Source: Pseudonocardiaceae bacterium YIM PH 21723 (lineage in GTDB: Bacteria; Actinomycetota; Actinomycetes; Mycobacteriales; Pseudonocardiaceae). From it: a DNA stretch of 64,000 nucleotides. Under the pieces are notes generated by a model. That model saw only the letters and a program-made list of their open reading frames with translations, did not search any database and had not been told where the DNA came from. Location: positions 1-64,000 of the forward strand of contig QZFT01000036.1 in NCBI GenBank assembly GCA_003600225.1, given 5' to 3'. The translations under genes and the position numbers were made by a program. Positions 44,345 through 54,270 of this stretch are shown in pieces. The number at the start of each line of letters is the position of its first letter. Position 1 is the first letter of the stretch.

Positions 44345-45180
44345 CCCTGCGGCGAGCCACAGGCCCGCCACCACGCCAGCACGTCGGCGGCCGCGGCCGG
44401 CGAGGCCACCAGCAGCCCGTCGGCCGGCATCGCCTCCGGTTCACCCAGCCGGTTCAGCACGACCGCGCCCGATTCCAGGGCCAGTGCCAGGGCGCCCGCG
44501 ACGTCCCATTCGTCGTAGGAGTCCAGCACCGTGGCCGCCGCGTGTCCCAAGGCCACCTGGGTGATCGCCAGGGCGGCCGAGCCGAGGATCCGGATGCCCG
44601 CGTGACCTGCGACGGCGCGGGCCATGAAGTCCGCCAGGCCGGTCCACGGGCCGTGCCTGCCGATCTCCGTGCACACTATGCCGCCGGTCACGGTGTCGCA
44701 GGCGGACAGCTGCACCGGGGTGCCGTTGGCCCGCATACCCCGGCCCCGCGCCGCCGCGTAGATCTGTCCCCGATGCGGGTCGGCCACCACGCCCACCACC
44801 GGCCCGAACCGGTCGACGAGAGCCAGCGAATAACCGCACCACGGCATGCCCGCCACGTAGTTCGCGGTGCCGTCCACCGGGTCCACCACCCAGCGGAAGG
44901 GCGCCTGCCCCGCCTGTGGATCCGCGCCGAATTCCTCACCTACCACTGGCATACCCGGGAACTCACCCGCCAGGATTCGACGGGTGTGGCGTTCCAGAGT
45001 GCGATCCGTATCGGTGACCCAGTCGAAGGGAGAGTCCTTGATGTCCGGGCTCGCGCCCCTACCCGACGTCTCCGCGATCAAGTCAGCGGCGTCGTTCGCC
45101 AGTCGCCCGGCGACTTCGAGAGCCCGCGAAACCAGCGCCGGATCGACCGGCTGGACTGGGCGCGACGACAGGATGGTCAC
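44341..45180 (-). CDS. Inositol monophosphatase family protein
   Basis: The 279-residue product has the full metal-binding set: FPGMPVVGEEFG, WVVDPVDGTANYV (motif WxxDPxDGT) and YDEWDVAGALALALESG. Members dephosphorylate inositol-1-phosphate and related sugars. In this neighbourhood inositol supply for phosphatidylinositol mannosides is a reasonable role, since two mannosyltransferase genes follow on the other strand. GTG 45180 gives a normal N-terminus. Its stop overlaps that of the converging methyltransferase. Confidence 0.9.
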   Translation of the reverse strand: MTILSSRPVQPVDPALVSRALEVAGRLANDAADLIAETSGRGASPDIKDSPFDWVTDTDRTLERHTRRILAGEFPGMPVVGEEFGADPQAGQAPFRWVVDPVDGTANYVAGMPWCGYSLALVDRFGPVVGVVADPHRGQIYAAARGRGMRANGTPVQLSACDTVTGGIVCTEIGRHGPWTGLADFMARAVAGHAGIRILGSAALAITQVALGHAAATVLDSYDEWDVAGALALALESGAVVLNRLGEPEAMPADGLLVASPAAAADVLAWWRACGSPQG

Positions 45181-45384
45181 GCCAACCAAGGTTGACGAAG
45201 TACGGTGTCCTTGATGCGAAGTCGAGATGACGTGCCGGATATCTCCGGGACACAAGACGCCGCTACCGGCGGTGACGCTTCCGCATGCGGCCACGCCGTC
45301 CCCCACAAGGAGTTCGGCAACAGTTCGGCCTCACGTCACGCACCTGTCGACTCGAATGTCGCAAGTGCGGGGAACGTTAGACCT

Positions 45385-46515
45385 GTGCGCGTAGCTATCG
45401 TCTCCGAGAGCTTTTTGCCGCAGGTCAACGGGGTTACGAACTCCGTTCTCCGGGTGCTGGAGCACCTTCGCCGATCGGGTCATGAGGCGATGGTCGTCGC
45501 CCCCGGCCCGGGCCCGACCGACTACGAAGGCACCCCGGTCGTTCGCCTTCCGTCGCTCGATCTGCCGGTGGTGAACTCGCTGCCGATCGGTGTTCCGACA
45601 CGGAAAGTGCTCACCGCCCTCTCCAACTTCAAGCCCGATGTCGTGCACCTGGCGTCGCCGTTCCTGGTCGGCGCCCGCGGTATGCACGCGGCCCGCAAGC
45701 TCGGTATCCCCACCGTCGCCGTCTATCAGACCGATGTCGCCGGATTCGCCGACTCGTATGGTCTCGGGCTGACCGCCCGCGCCGCCTGGGCGTGGACCAA
45801 GCGGCTGCACACGCAGGCCGACCGCACCCTCGCCCCCTCCACCTGGGCCGTGGAGGCCCTGGAGCAGCGCGGGGTGCCCCGGGTGCACCGCTGGGGCCGC
45901 GGGGTCGACACCACTCGCTTCACGCCCAACCGGCGGGATGACGCCTTGCGCGCCAAACTGGCTCCCAACGGTGAGCTGCTGGTCGGCTTCGTCGGCCGGC
46001 TGGCACCCGAGAAGTACGCGATGCGGCTCGCCGCGCTGGCCGATGTGCCCGGCGTGCGGGTGGTCGTCGTGGGCGACGGCCCGGACATGCCGAAGCTGAA
46101 GGCGGCGATGCCGAACGCGGCGTTCCTCGGTTTCCTCGGCGGCAACGAGCTGGCCACCGCCTACGCGAGCCTGGACGTGTTCGTGCACACCGGCCCGTAC
46201 GAGACCTTCTGCCAGGCCGTCCAAGAGGCACTGGCCTCCGGTGTGCCCTCGCTGGCGCCGGACGCCGGCGGCCCCCGGGACCTGGTCCTGCCCGGCCGTA
46301 CCGGTTACCTGCTGCCGCCGTGGGACGAGGACGCGCACGCCACCGCGCTGCGTGAGGCCGTCGAGACGCTGCGCGATCCCGCGTTGCGTGCCCGTTTCGG
46401 ACAGGAGGCCAGGCGCAGTGTGCTGCGTCGCACCTGGCCCGCCATCTGTGACGAGCTGCTCGGGCACTACGCGGAGGTCACCGGCCTGCCGCTGAAGCGG
46501 GCTCAGGCCGCCTGA
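45385..46515 (+). CDS. mgtA: GDP-mannose-dependent alpha-mannosyltransferase MgtA/PimB'-like
   Basis: The 376-residue GT4 enzyme closely follows M. tuberculosis Rv0557: it starts [20 protein letters not shown] and includes [27 protein letters not shown] and the donor-binding region [15 protein letters not shown] with its EX7E glutamates. In mycobacteria this enzyme is linked to mannosylation of glycolipids (Gl-A, lipomannan-like products). GTG 45385 is chosen by length and homology; upstream frame codons add an unrelated Ser/Ala-rich tail. Confidence 0.9.
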   Translation: MRVAIVSESFLPQVNGVTNSVLRVLEHLRRSGHEAMVVAPGPGPTDYEGTPVVRLPSLDLPVVNSLPIGVPTRKVLTALSNFKPDVVHLASPFLVGARGMHAARKLGIPTVAVYQTDVAGFADSYGLGLTARAAWAWTKRLHTQADRTLAPSTWAVEALEQRGVPRVHRWGRGVDTTRFTPNRRDDALRAKLAPNGELLVGFVGRLAPEKYAMRLAALADVPGVRVVVVGDGPDMPKLKAAMPNAAFLGFLGGNELATAYASLDVFVHTGPYETFCQAVQEALASGVPSLAPDAGGPRDLVLPGRTGYLLPPWDEDAHATALREAVETLRDPALRARFGQEARRSVLRRTWPAICDELLGHYAEVTGLPLKRAQAA

Positions 46516-46628
46516 CACACCCGTGGTTATGAGGTACGCGACGCACTGCCAACCGGTCAGAGCTTCGGACGTCTAAGCTTCCGTCAGGCTTTGACCAGGC
46601 AGGTCGCGAGGAGGCTGGGCTCACCACG

Positions 46629-47738
46629 ATGCGGATCGTTCAGCTCGCCAACTTCTATGGACCACGCTCCGGCGGTCTCCGGACCGCCCTGCACCATCTC
46701 GGCGCCGGTTACGTCGCGGCCGGGCACGAGGTCATCCTCGTCGTGCCCGGCAGCGCGCGGAACGACGAAATGATGTCCACCGGCGTCCGGCGGATCACCC
46801 TCCCGGCGCCGCGTATCCCCGGCACCGGCGGTTACCGCGTCGTCGATCCGTGGCGGGTGAAGATCCTCCTCGAAGCGCTCAAACCGGACGCCATCGAATG
46901 CTCGGACCGGCTCACGCTGCGCGGCATGGGCCGGTGGGCCCAGGAGCGGGGGGTGCCGAGCGTGGTCATCTCCCACGAGCGCTTCGACCGGCTCCTCGAA
47001 CAGTTCCTGATGCCCGCCCCCGCCGCCCGCAAGGTGGCGGACTGGGCGAACTCCCGGATGGCGGCCAACTACGACACCGTCGTGTGCACCACCGGCTTCG
47101 CCCGGCAGGAGTTCGACCGCATCGGCGCGCCCAACGTGCTGCAGGTGCCGCTCGGCGTCGACCTGGAGACCTTCGGTCCCTGGAACCGGGACGCGGGCCT
47201 GAAGGCCGAGCTGGCCGGTGGCGCCGACGCGTTGCTGGTGCACTGCGGGCGGCTCTCCCCGGAGAAGCGGGTCGAGCGCAGCGTGGACACCGCCGCCGAG
47301 ATGTACGAGTCCGGGCACAACGTCCGCCTCGTCATCGCCGGGGACGGGCCCAAGCGGGAGTTCCTGGAGAAGCGCGCGAACGGCCTGCCGGTCACCTTCC
47401 TCGGCTTCGTGAACGGCCGGGACGAGGTCGCCAAATTGTTGGCCAGCGCGGATGTCTCCCTCGCGCCCGGTCCACATGAGACGTTCGGCCTGGCCGCGCT
47501 GGAGGCACTGGCCTCCGGCACGCCGGTCGTGGTGTCCGCGTCCAGCGCGCTCGGCGAGATCATCCAGCCGGCCTGCGGGGCGGCGGTGGACGACTACGCA
47601 CCCGCCTTCGCCGGGGCGGTCAGCAACCTGCTGGCCAACCCGGAGGCCGAGCGCCGGGCGGCGGCCAGGGCGCGGGCCGAGCAGTTCCCGTGGCCGGTCG
47701 CGGTGGCGGGCATGCTGGCGGCCCTGCGCGCTAGCTGA
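46629..47738 (+). CDS. GT4 glycosyltransferase, PimC-like
   Basis: The 369-residue product begins [20 protein letters not shown] and includes [18 protein letters not shown] and [20 protein letters not shown]. These blocks are those of the mannosyltransferase described as PimC in some M. tuberculosis strains. Donor-site residues are in [20 protein letters not shown]. It follows mgtA in the same direction with its own 113-base promoter region. A role in cell-envelope mannolipid synthesis is likely but the acceptor is not certain. Confidence 0.85.
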   Translation: MRIVQLANFYGPRSGGLRTALHHLGAGYVAAGHEVILVVPGSARNDEMMSTGVRRITLPAPRIPGTGGYRVVDPWRVKILLEALKPDAIECSDRLTLRGMGRWAQERGVPSVVISHERFDRLLEQFLMPAPAARKVADWANSRMAANYDTVVCTTGFARQEFDRIGAPNVLQVPLGVDLETFGPWNRDAGLKAELAGGADALLVHCGRLSPEKRVERSVDTAAEMYESGHNVRLVIAGDGPKREFLEKRANGLPVTFLGFVNGRDEVAKLLASADVSLAPGPHETFGLAALEALASGTPVVVSASSALGEIIQPACGAAVDDYAPAFAGAVSNLLANPEAERRAAARARAEQFPWPVAVAGMLAALRAS

Positions 47739-47757
47739 TTCCCGTAGGGTGGGTCCT

Positions 47758-48444
47758 GTGTCGCGAGCCGGGTTGGATAAGCAGCCGCATGAAGTTGCCG
47801 AGATGTTCGACGGCGTGGCCGAGGGCTACGACAAGACGAACTCGGTCCTGACCTTCGGATGGGACCGGCGCTGGCGGGATGCCACCCGCCGTGCGCTGGA
47901 GGCCCAGCCGGGCGAGAAGGTCCTCGATCTCGCCGCGGGTACCGCGGTGTCCACAGTGGAATTCGCCCGCTCCGGAGCCTGGTGCGTGGCGGCGGACTTC
48001 TCCTTCGGCATGCTCAGCCACGGAAAGCACCGCGACGTGCCCAAGGTGGCCGGCGATGCCATGCACCTGCCGTTCGCCGACGACGTCTTCGACGCGGTGA
48101 CCATCTCCTTCGGGCTGCGCAACGTGCAGGACACCAAGGCCGGGCTCGCCGAGATGGCCCGGGTGACCAAGCCCGGCGGCCGCCTCGTCATCTGCGAGTT
48201 CTCCACGCCGACGTGGAGCCCGTTCCGCTATGCCTATCACCAGGGCGCGCTGCGGATCCTGCCGTTCATCGCGAGCCGGTTCGCCTCCAACCCGGAGGCC
48301 TACACCTACCTGGCCGATTCCATCCGGGCCTGGCCCGACCAGCGGGAACTCGGTGAGATCATCGAGTCCGCCGGCTGGGGGCAGGTGGCCTGGCGCAACC
48401 TGACCGGTGGCGCCGTGGCACTCCATCGCGCTATCAAGCCATGA
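47758..48444 (+). CDS. menG: Demethylmenaquinone methyltransferase
   Basis: The 228-residue product is of the UbiE/MenG family. It shows [20 protein letters not shown], the SAM loop [36 protein letters not shown] and [19 protein letters not shown]. It makes the last ring methylation of menaquinone. GTG 47758 is close to the preceding stop. It is followed by menJ, so the late menaquinone steps are clustered. Confidence 0.95.
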   Translation: MSRAGLDKQPHEVAEMFDGVAEGYDKTNSVLTFGWDRRWRDATRRALEAQPGEKVLDLAAGTAVSTVEFARSGAWCVAADFSFGMLSHGKHRDVPKVAGDAMHLPFADDVFDAVTISFGLRNVQDTKAGLAEMARVTKPGGRLVICEFSTPTWSPFRYAYHQGALRILPFIASRFASNPEAYTYLADSIRAWPDQRELGEIIESAGWGQVAWRNLTGGAVALHRAIKP

Positions 48445-48493
48445 CGCAGCTCACCTAGACTGCGGGTATCGCAGCCAAGCCTGAGGGAGTCGC

Positions 48494-49777
48494 ATGAGTC
48501 GCAAGCAGCCCGGAGACGACGCCGAAGTCATCGTTGTCGGCGCCGGACCGGCGGGTTCCGCAGCGGCCACCTACCTGGCCAAGGCCGGGCTCGACGTACT
48601 GGTGCTGGAGAAGACCGTCTTCCCCCGGGAGAAGGTCTGCGGTGACGGCCTCACCCCGCGTGGCGTGAAGCAGCTCATCGACCTCGGCATCGACACCCGG
48701 CCGCAGGCCGGCTGGCTGCACAACAAGGGCCTGCGCGTGGTCGGCGGCGGCATCACCCTGGAGCTGGACTGGCCGGATCTGGCCAGCTTCCCGCCCTACG
48801 GCCTGGTCCGCCCGCGGCAGGACTTCGACGAGCTGCTAGCCAACAACGCCAAGGCGCACGGTGCCCGGATCATCGAGCACACCACGATCACCGGCGCGAT
48901 CACCGACAAGACCGGCCGGATCGTCGGCGTCGAGGGCAAGCAGGGACCGGACAAGACCCCGGTCACCTACAAGGCCCCGCTGGTGCTGGCCTGCGACGGC
49001 GTCTCCGCGCGCACCGCGCTGAGCGTGGGGCTGGACAAGATCGAGAGCCGGCCGATGGGCGTCGCGGTGCGGCGCTACTACACCAGCGTGCGCACCAAGG
49101 ACGACTACCTGGAGTCGCACCTGGAGCTGTGGGACCGGTCCGACCCGGCCAACCCGGTGCTGCTGCCCGGCTACGGCTGGATCTTCGGCATGGGCGACGG
49201 CACCGTCAACGTCGGCCTGGGCATCCTGTCCACCTCCAAGGCGTACGGCACCACCGACTACCGGCAGCTGCTGCGGTCCTGGCTGGATCACACCCCCGAG
49301 GAGTGGGAGCTGCGCGAGGAGCACGCCGCGGGCAAGATCGGCGGCGCCGCGTTGCCGATGGGCTTCAACCGGACCCCGCACTACCGCAACGGCCTGCTGC
49401 TGGTCGGTGACGCGGGTGGCATGGTGAACCCGTTCAACGGCGAGGGCATCGGCTACGCCATGGAATCCGCGCGGATCGCCGCCGAGCACGTGATCCACGC
49501 GTTGTCCCGGACCACCGCGGACTCCCGCGAGCGGGCGCTGCACGGCTATCCGGTGGCGCTGCAGGAGAGCCTCGGCGGCTACTACCGGCTGGGCAACCTG
49601 TTCACCAAGATCATCGCCAACCCGGCCATCATGCGGAACGCCACCAAGCACGGCCTGCCCCGCAAGCGCCTGATGCAGTTCGTGCTCAAGCTGCTGGCCG
49701 GCCTCTACGACAAGCGCGACGGCGACTTCGACGACCGCGTGATCGCCACGCTGACCCGGCTGGCGCCCAGCGTCTGA
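48494..49777 (+). CDS. menJ: Menaquinone beta-isoprene reductase (geranylgeranyl reductase family)
   Basis: The product has 427 residues. The FAD-binding start VIVVGAGPAGSAAATYLAKA, the KVCGDGLTPRGVKQL segment and GDAGGMVNPFNGEGIGYAME are hallmarks of the geranylgeranyl reductase family. The M. tuberculosis counterpart at the same locus (Rv0561c, MenJ) saturates the second isoprene unit of menaquinone to MK-9(II-H2). GAGGGAG precedes ATG 48494. In related genomes this gene often sits next to the nuo operon; here about 14 kb intervene. Confidence 0.92.
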   Translation: MSRKQPGDDAEVIVVGAGPAGSAAATYLAKAGLDVLVLEKTVFPREKVCGDGLTPRGVKQLIDLGIDTRPQAGWLHNKGLRVVGGGITLELDWPDLASFPPYGLVRPRQDFDELLANNAKAHGARIIEHTTITGAITDKTGRIVGVEGKQGPDKTPVTYKAPLVLACDGVSARTALSVGLDKIESRPMGVAVRRYYTSVRTKDDYLESHLELWDRSDPANPVLLPGYGWIFGMGDGTVNVGLGILSTSKAYGTTDYRQLLRSWLDHTPEEWELREEHAAGKIGGAALPMGFNRTPHYRNGLLLVGDAGGMVNPFNGEGIGYAMESARIAAEHVIHALSRTTADSRERALHGYPVALQESLGGYYRLGNLFTKIIANPAIMRNATKHGLPRKRLMQFVLKLLAGLYDKRDGDFDDRVIATLTRLAPSV

Positions 49778-49786
49778 CCTGCTTGT

Positions 49787-49839
49787 CCGAAGTTGGCGAT
49801 GTTCGGGGAAGGAACGAGCCCGAACATCGCCAACTTCGG
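49787..49839. terminator. 21-bp-arm palindrome after menJ, also a dispersed repeat
   Basis: CCGAAGTTGGCGATGTTCGG(G) and its exact complement flank an 11-base loop, 9 bases after the menJ stop. A diverged copy with the same arms and the following GGGAC lies at 61058-61110. It is therefore both a likely terminator and a repeated palindromic element. Confidence 0.85.
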
Positions 49840-49862
49840 GACCGATGCACTGGGGGTGGAGG

Positions 49863-51203
49863 ATGGAGCGTAGGTCTATTGAGCCGGTGCCGGCTGGGGA
49901 GCGGCATGGGCATCCGCGGAGTCTGTTCACGCTGTGGTTCGCGGCGAACATGCAGATCACCTCGGCGGTGACCGGGGCGGTCACCGTGGTGTCCGGGCTG
50001 AGTCCGCTGTGGGGGCTCGTCGCCATCGTGCTGGGCAACGTGATCGGCTCGGTGCCGATGGCGTTGCACGCGGCGCAGGGGCCGAAGCTGGGTATCCCGC
50101 AGATGATCCAGTCCCGGGCGCAGTTCGGCGTCTACGGCGCGGTGTTCCCGCTGATCCTCGTGGTGCTGATGTACCTGGGCTACAACGCCAGCGGCGACGT
50201 GCTCGGCGGCCAGGCGGTCGCGCAGATCACCGGGTTGCCGATCGACCTGACCATCCTGGTCTACGCGGCCCTGTCCGCGTTGATCGCGCTGGTCGGCTAC
50301 CGGCTGATCCACCGGTTCGGCTGGATCGCCTCCGCGGTCTCGGTGATCACCTTCGTCTACCTGAGCTTCCGGCTGTTCACTGGGCACGACATCGGCGCGC
50401 TGCTGGCGGAGTCCACACTGGACTGGCCGAAGTTCCTGCTGGCACTGTCCATTGTGGTCTCCTGGCAGCTCACCTTCGGCCCGTACGTCGCGGACACCTC
50501 GCGGTACCTGCCGGAGTCCACGTCGACCAGGGCCACGTTCTGGTGGACCTACGGCGGCACCGCGCTCGGCGCGGCGTGGGCGATGAGCTTCGGCGCGCTG
50601 GCCTACGCGGTGGCGGGCAAGGCGTTCAAGGGCCACGAGGTGGCGTACATCGTCGGCCTCGGCCCGGCGGCGCTGTTGATCCCGCTGTTGCTGGCCATCG
50701 CGATCGGCAAGTTCACCGTGAACGTGCTGAACATCTACGGCGGCTACATGACCGTGGCCACCACGATCACCGCGGCCCGGCCCACCCGGGAACTGTCCAC
50801 AGTGGCCAGAACGGTGTGCATCGTCGCGTTCGCGGCGGTGGGCGGGATCGTCGCGGTGCTCGGACGCGGGGAGTTTCTCGGCAACTTCCTGCTGTTCCTG
50901 CACTTCCTGCTGTACTTCCTCACCCCGTGGAGCGCGATCAACCTGGTCGACTTCTACCTGGTGCGCAAGGCCGACTACGACCTGGCAGCCATGTACGACC
51001 CGAACGGCCACTATGGACGGTGGTCCGTGCCGGCGCTGGTCGCCTACGTGCTGGGGATCGCGGTGCAGCTGCCGTTCGCCGAGTTCACCGGCCCGCTGAT
51101 CCCGGGCGCCGACCTGTCCTGGCTGCTCGGGCTGGCGGTTCCCGGCCTGCTCTACTGGCTGCTGCTCAGGAACCGCCCTCGAGCTGTACCGGGCCCACGT
51201 TGA
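49863..51203 (+). CDS. NCS1-family purine/cytosine permease
   Basis: The 446-residue product has about twelve membrane helices. The NCS1 landmarks are SLFTLWFAANMQITSAVTGA in helix 1, LGNVIGSVPMALHAAQGPKL then GIPQMIQSRAQFG after helix 2, and the helix-6 region SWQLTFGPYVADTSRYLP. CodB/FCY2-type relatives import cytosine, purines or related heterocycles with cations. ATG 49863 is preferred to ATG 49845. The 3' end overlaps a converging gene by 38 bases. Confidence 0.88.
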   Translation: MERRSIEPVPAGERHGHPRSLFTLWFAANMQITSAVTGAVTVVSGLSPLWGLVAIVLGNVIGSVPMALHAAQGPKLGIPQMIQSRAQFGVYGAVFPLILVVLMYLGYNASGDVLGGQAVAQITGLPIDLTILVYAALSALIALVGYRLIHRFGWIASAVSVITFVYLSFRLFTGHDIGALLAESTLDWPKFLLALSIVVSWQLTFGPYVADTSRYLPESTSTRATFWWTYGGTALGAAWAMSFGALAYAVAGKAFKGHEVAYIVGLGPAALLIPLLLAIAIGKFTVNVLNIYGGYMTVATTITAARPTRELSTVARTVCIVAFAAVGGIVAVLGRGEFLGNFLLFLHFLLYFLTPWSAINLVDFYLVRKADYDLAAMYDPNGHYGRWSVPALVAYVLGIAVQLPFAEFTGPLIPGADLSWLLGLAVPGLLYWLLLRNRPRAVPGPR

Positions 51204-51639
51204 GTTCGCCCCGCATCGCCAGCTGGAGCTCGCGCAGCGCCGCGCTGTAGGACCGGCGAAGCTCCTTGTACTCCTCGGTCTCCAGCGAACGGCCCTCTGC
51301 CAGCAGGTCGCGAATCTTCCGCAGCGACTTGAAGGCCCGCTCGCCGTGATCCACCACGTCCTGCTGGGCGACGAGGGCGAGCTGGTAGCGCATCGCGTAA
51401 CAGCCCGCGTCGCGGAACGCGTTCCGGATGTCGTTGCCCCTGGCGCCCGTGGCGAACTCGCTGCGCATCCGTTCGTGGGCCTCGGTGAACGCGGCAAGCA
51501 GGCCCACGTAGGTCTCGTGGGCCAGCTTGCGGCGATCCCTGATCTGTTCGCGCCGCCACTTGGACCGTTCGTTCAGCATGGTCGCCAGCAACGCGATCAC
51601 CGCACCGAAAGCCGTGCTGGCCAACGTCATCCACTGCAT
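51166..51639 (-). CDS. Hypothetical protein with N-terminal membrane anchor
   Basis: The 157-residue protein has one hydrophobic segment (LASTAFGAVIALLATMLNE) followed by a long charged helical region, probably coiled coil (RSKWRREQIRDRRKLAHETY). This is a common small actinobacterial type without known function. It starts 4 bases after the SDR stop, so it is the last gene of that operon, and converges on the permease with an overlap. Confidence 0.7.
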   Translation of the reverse strand: MQWMTLASTAFGAVIALLATMLNERSKWRREQIRDRRKLAHETYVGLLAAFTEAHERMRSEFATGARGNDIRNAFRDAGCYAMRYQLALVAQQDVVDHGERAFKSLRKIRDLLAEGRSLETEEYKELRRSYSAALRELQLAMRGELNVGPVQLEGGS

Positions 51640-51643
51640 GCGA

Positions 51644-52453
51644 TCAGCCTAGGCGGCGCAGGGTGGACTCGATGAGGGTCATCACGGGGTAGTAGTGGGT
51701 CGGGGTGATCCGGGTGATGATGTCCACCAGGTGCGCGTCCGGGCCGACCAGGATCCGGGCCTTGCCGGCGTCCACGCCCTGATGGATCGTCCTGGCCGCC
51801 GAGTCCGGGGTGGTCCGGGCGATCTGCTCGAAGTCCCGCGCCGCGCGGGCCGCGTCCGTGCCCTCGGCCACGCGGGCGTCCCGGGCGATGTTGGTCTTGA
51901 TGCCGCCGGGGTGGATGTTGATGGCGCGCACGCCGGTGCCGCGCAGTTCCTGGCGCAGGGCGTCGGTGTAGCCGCGTACCGCGAACTTGGAGGCGCAGTA
52001 GGCGCTGTTCGTCGGAGTGCCCGCCAGCCCGTAGATGCTGGAGGTGTTCACGATGGCACCGGCGTTCTGTTCTAGCAGGATCGGCAGGTAGGCCTTGGTG
52101 CCGTGGACGACCCCGTGGAAGTTGATGTCGTCCAGCCACTGGTCGTCGGCCGGATCGCTGTTCGCGACGGTGCCGGACACCGCCACGCCCGCGTTGTTGA
52201 ACACCGCGGCCAGCGAGCCGGGCAGCCAGTCGCGGACCTCGGCGGCGAAGGCCAGCTGCGCCGCGTTGTCGCTGACGTCCAGGACCCGGTGCAGCACCGG
52301 TCCCCGCAGGCTCTCCGCCGTCGCGCGCAGCCCGGTCTCGTTCACGTCGGTGATCGCGACCGGGCAGCCGGCACCGCTCAGCCGCCTCGCGAGGCTGCGC
52401 CCGATTCCCGAGGCGGCACCGGTGATGACGACGGCGTTTCCAGCGAGCTTCAT
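51644..52453 (-). CDS. Short-chain dehydrogenase/reductase, copy 4 of the cluster
   Basis: The product has 269 residues. The cofactor motif TGAASGIGRSLARRL, NNAGV at about 86-90 and the catalytic triad Ser-Tyr-Lys (NTSSIYGL ... SAYCASKFAVRGY) are complete, so it should be an active classical SDR. It resembles SadH-type enzymes found beside EthA/MymA-like monooxygenases in mycobacteria. It is one of four paralogues here, separated from the others by 60-90-base gaps. GGGGGA precedes the ATG. Confidence 0.9.
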   Translation of the reverse strand: MKLAGNAVVITGAASGIGRSLARRLSGAGCPVAITDVNETGLRATAESLRGPVLHRVLDVSDNAAQLAFAAEVRDWLPGSLAAVFNNAGVAVSGTVANSDPADDQWLDDINFHGVVHGTKAYLPILLEQNAGAIVNTSSIYGLAGTPTNSAYCASKFAVRGYTDALRQELRGTGVRAINIHPGGIKTNIARDARVAEGTDAARAARDFEQIARTTPDSAARTIHQGVDAGKARILVGPDAHLVDIITRITPTHYYPVMTLIESTLRRLG

Positions 52454-52543
52454 GGATTTTCCCCCTACTTCCGTTGGCAGAAGCAGGTTTTCACTCCGGC
52501 GTAAGAGCCCCGCATGATCGGCGTAAGGGGCCTGTATGAATCG

Positions 52544-53377
52544 TCAGGGCAGCAGTTTGCGGATCCGGGAGATGGCGCCGACACCCAGCCCCAGCAGCTC
52601 GAAGTAGTAGGTGGGGGTGATCCGGGTGACCGCGTCGAACACGTGCGCGTCGATGCCGATCAGGATCCGGGCCAGGCCGCCGTCCACTCCCTTGTGGATG
52701 ATCGACGCCGCCACCTCGGGCGTGGTCATCGCGACGCGTTCGAACCGGCGGGCCAGGGCCTCCAGGTCGACGCCGTCGGCCACCCGGGCGTTGCGGGCGA
52801 TGTTGGTCTTGATGCCGCCGGGGTGGATGTTGACCGCCCGCACGCCGGTGCCGCGCAGTTCCTGGCGCAGCGCGTCGGTGTAGCCGCGCACGGCGAACTT
52901 GGACGCGCTGTAGGCGGCGTTGCCGGGCATGGCGGCCAGGCCGTAGACGCTGGAGGTGTTCACGACGGCGCCGGCCTTCTGCTCCAGCAGGATCGGCAGG
53001 AAGGCCTTGGTGCCGTAGACGACGCCGTGGAAGTTGATGCCGTCCAGCCAGAGTTCGTCCTCCAGCTTGCCCTCGGCGACCGTGTTGTTCACCGCGACGC
53101 CCGCGTTGTTGAACACCGCGGCCAACGGCGCGGGCAACCAGTCCCGCACCTGGCCCGCCCACTCCAGCTGTGCCTCGTTGTCGCTCACGTCGAGGACCTT
53201 GGCCAGTACCGGCCCCGGCAGGCTCGCGGCGGTCTCCTTGAGGCCCTCGGTGTTCCAGTCGGTGATGGCCACCGGGGAGCCGAGTTCGCTCAGGCGCTGG
53301 GCGAGCGCGCGGCCGATGCCGGAGGCGGCACCGCTGATCACGACGGGGTTACCGGCCAGCTGCAGGCGGTTGGACAT
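52544..53377 (-). CDS. Short-chain dehydrogenase/reductase, copy 3 of the cluster
   Basis: The product has 277 residues, with cofactor motif SGAASGIGRALAQRL, NNAGV and catalytic NTSSVYGL ... SAYSASKFAVRGY. It shares most of its sequence with the flanking SDRs, and its leader contains the same AACGGAAGT word just before the ribosome binding site as copy 4. That points to duplication that included the leader. Confidence 0.9.
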   Translation of the reverse strand: MSNRLQLAGNPVVISGAASGIGRALAQRLSELGSPVAITDWNTEGLKETAASLPGPVLAKVLDVSDNEAQLEWAGQVRDWLPAPLAAVFNNAGVAVNNTVAEGKLEDELWLDGINFHGVVYGTKAFLPILLEQKAGAVVNTSSVYGLAAMPGNAAYSASKFAVRGYTDALRQELRGTGVRAVNIHPGGIKTNIARNARVADGVDLEALARRFERVAMTTPEVAASIIHKGVDGGLARILIGIDAHVFDAVTRITPTYYFELLGLGVGAISRIRKLLP

Positions 53378-53439
53378 GAGAATCCCTCACTTCCGTTCGG
53401 GAGCAGACTCTCATGCCCGGTTGATCACCCGCGCGGGGG

Positions 53440-54264
53440 TCACTTTCCCTTTGGTGACGGCAGAAGCTTGGTCAGCACCGAGTAGTAGTGCGTCGGTGTG
53501 AGCCGGGTGAGCAGATCGATGAGGTGGGCGTCCGGGCCGACCAGGATCCGGGCCTTACCGCGGTCCACGCCCCGGTGGATGATCTCGGCGGCCTTGTCCG
53601 CGGTGGTCCGCATGAGGGCGTCGTACCTCTTGATCACCTCCTCGTGGCTGACCGCACCCTCCTCGGTGAACCGGGAGTTGCGGGCGATGTCGGTCTTGAC
53701 CCCGCCGGGATGCACGGTGATCGCCCGGATCTCCGTGCCGCGCAGTTCGTTGCGCAGCGACTCGGTGAACCCGCGTACGGCGAATTTCGAGGCGCTGTAG
53801 GCACTGCCGCCCGGCGAGCCGGCCAGGCCCCAGACGCTGGAGGTGTTCACCATCGCCCCGGATCCCTGCGCCAACAGGATCGGCAGGAAGGCCCGGGTCG
53901 CGTAGACCACCCCGTGGAAGTTGATGTTGTCCAGCCACTGGTCGTCCTCGGGATTGCCGCCGGTGATGCTGCCCATCACGCCGACACCCGCGTTGTTGAA
54001 CACCCCGGCCAGCGGTCCGGGCAGCCACTCCCGCACCTGCGCCGCCCACTCGTGCTGGGCCTCATTGTCGCTGACATCCAGGACATGGGTGAGCACGTTG
54101 CCGGTCAGCCCGGCGGCGGTCTCCTTGAGCCCGGCCTCGTTCCAGTCGGTGATCGCCACCGGCGAGCCGAGCCGGCTGAGCCGCTGGGCCAGGGCCCGGC
54201 CGATACCGGAAGCCGCGCCACTGATCACCACTGGATTCCCGGCCAGTGCCAGGTGTTGAGACAT
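53440..54264 (-). CDS. Short-chain dehydrogenase/reductase, copy 2 of the cluster
   Basis: The product has 274 residues, with cofactor motif SGAASGIGRALAQRL, NNAGV and catalytic NTSSVWGL ... SAYSASKFAVRGF. The start has an unusual setting: the GGGGGG ribosome binding site lies within one arm of a perfect 12-bp hairpin (54271-54303), so initiation may depend on that structure opening or on coupling with upstream transcription. Confidence 0.9.
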   Translation of the reverse strand: MSQHLALAGNPVVISGAASGIGRALAQRLSRLGSPVAITDWNEAGLKETAAGLTGNVLTHVLDVSDNEAQHEWAAQVREWLPGPLAGVFNNAGVGVMGSITGGNPEDDQWLDNINFHGVVYATRAFLPILLAQGSGAMVNTSSVWGLAGSPGGSAYSASKFAVRGFTESLRNELRGTEIRAITVHPGGVKTDIARNSRFTEEGAVSHEEVIKRYDALMRTTADKAAEIIHRGVDRGKARILVGPDAHLIDLLTRLTPTHYYSVLTKLLPSPKGK

Positions 54265-54270
54265 GAGAAA

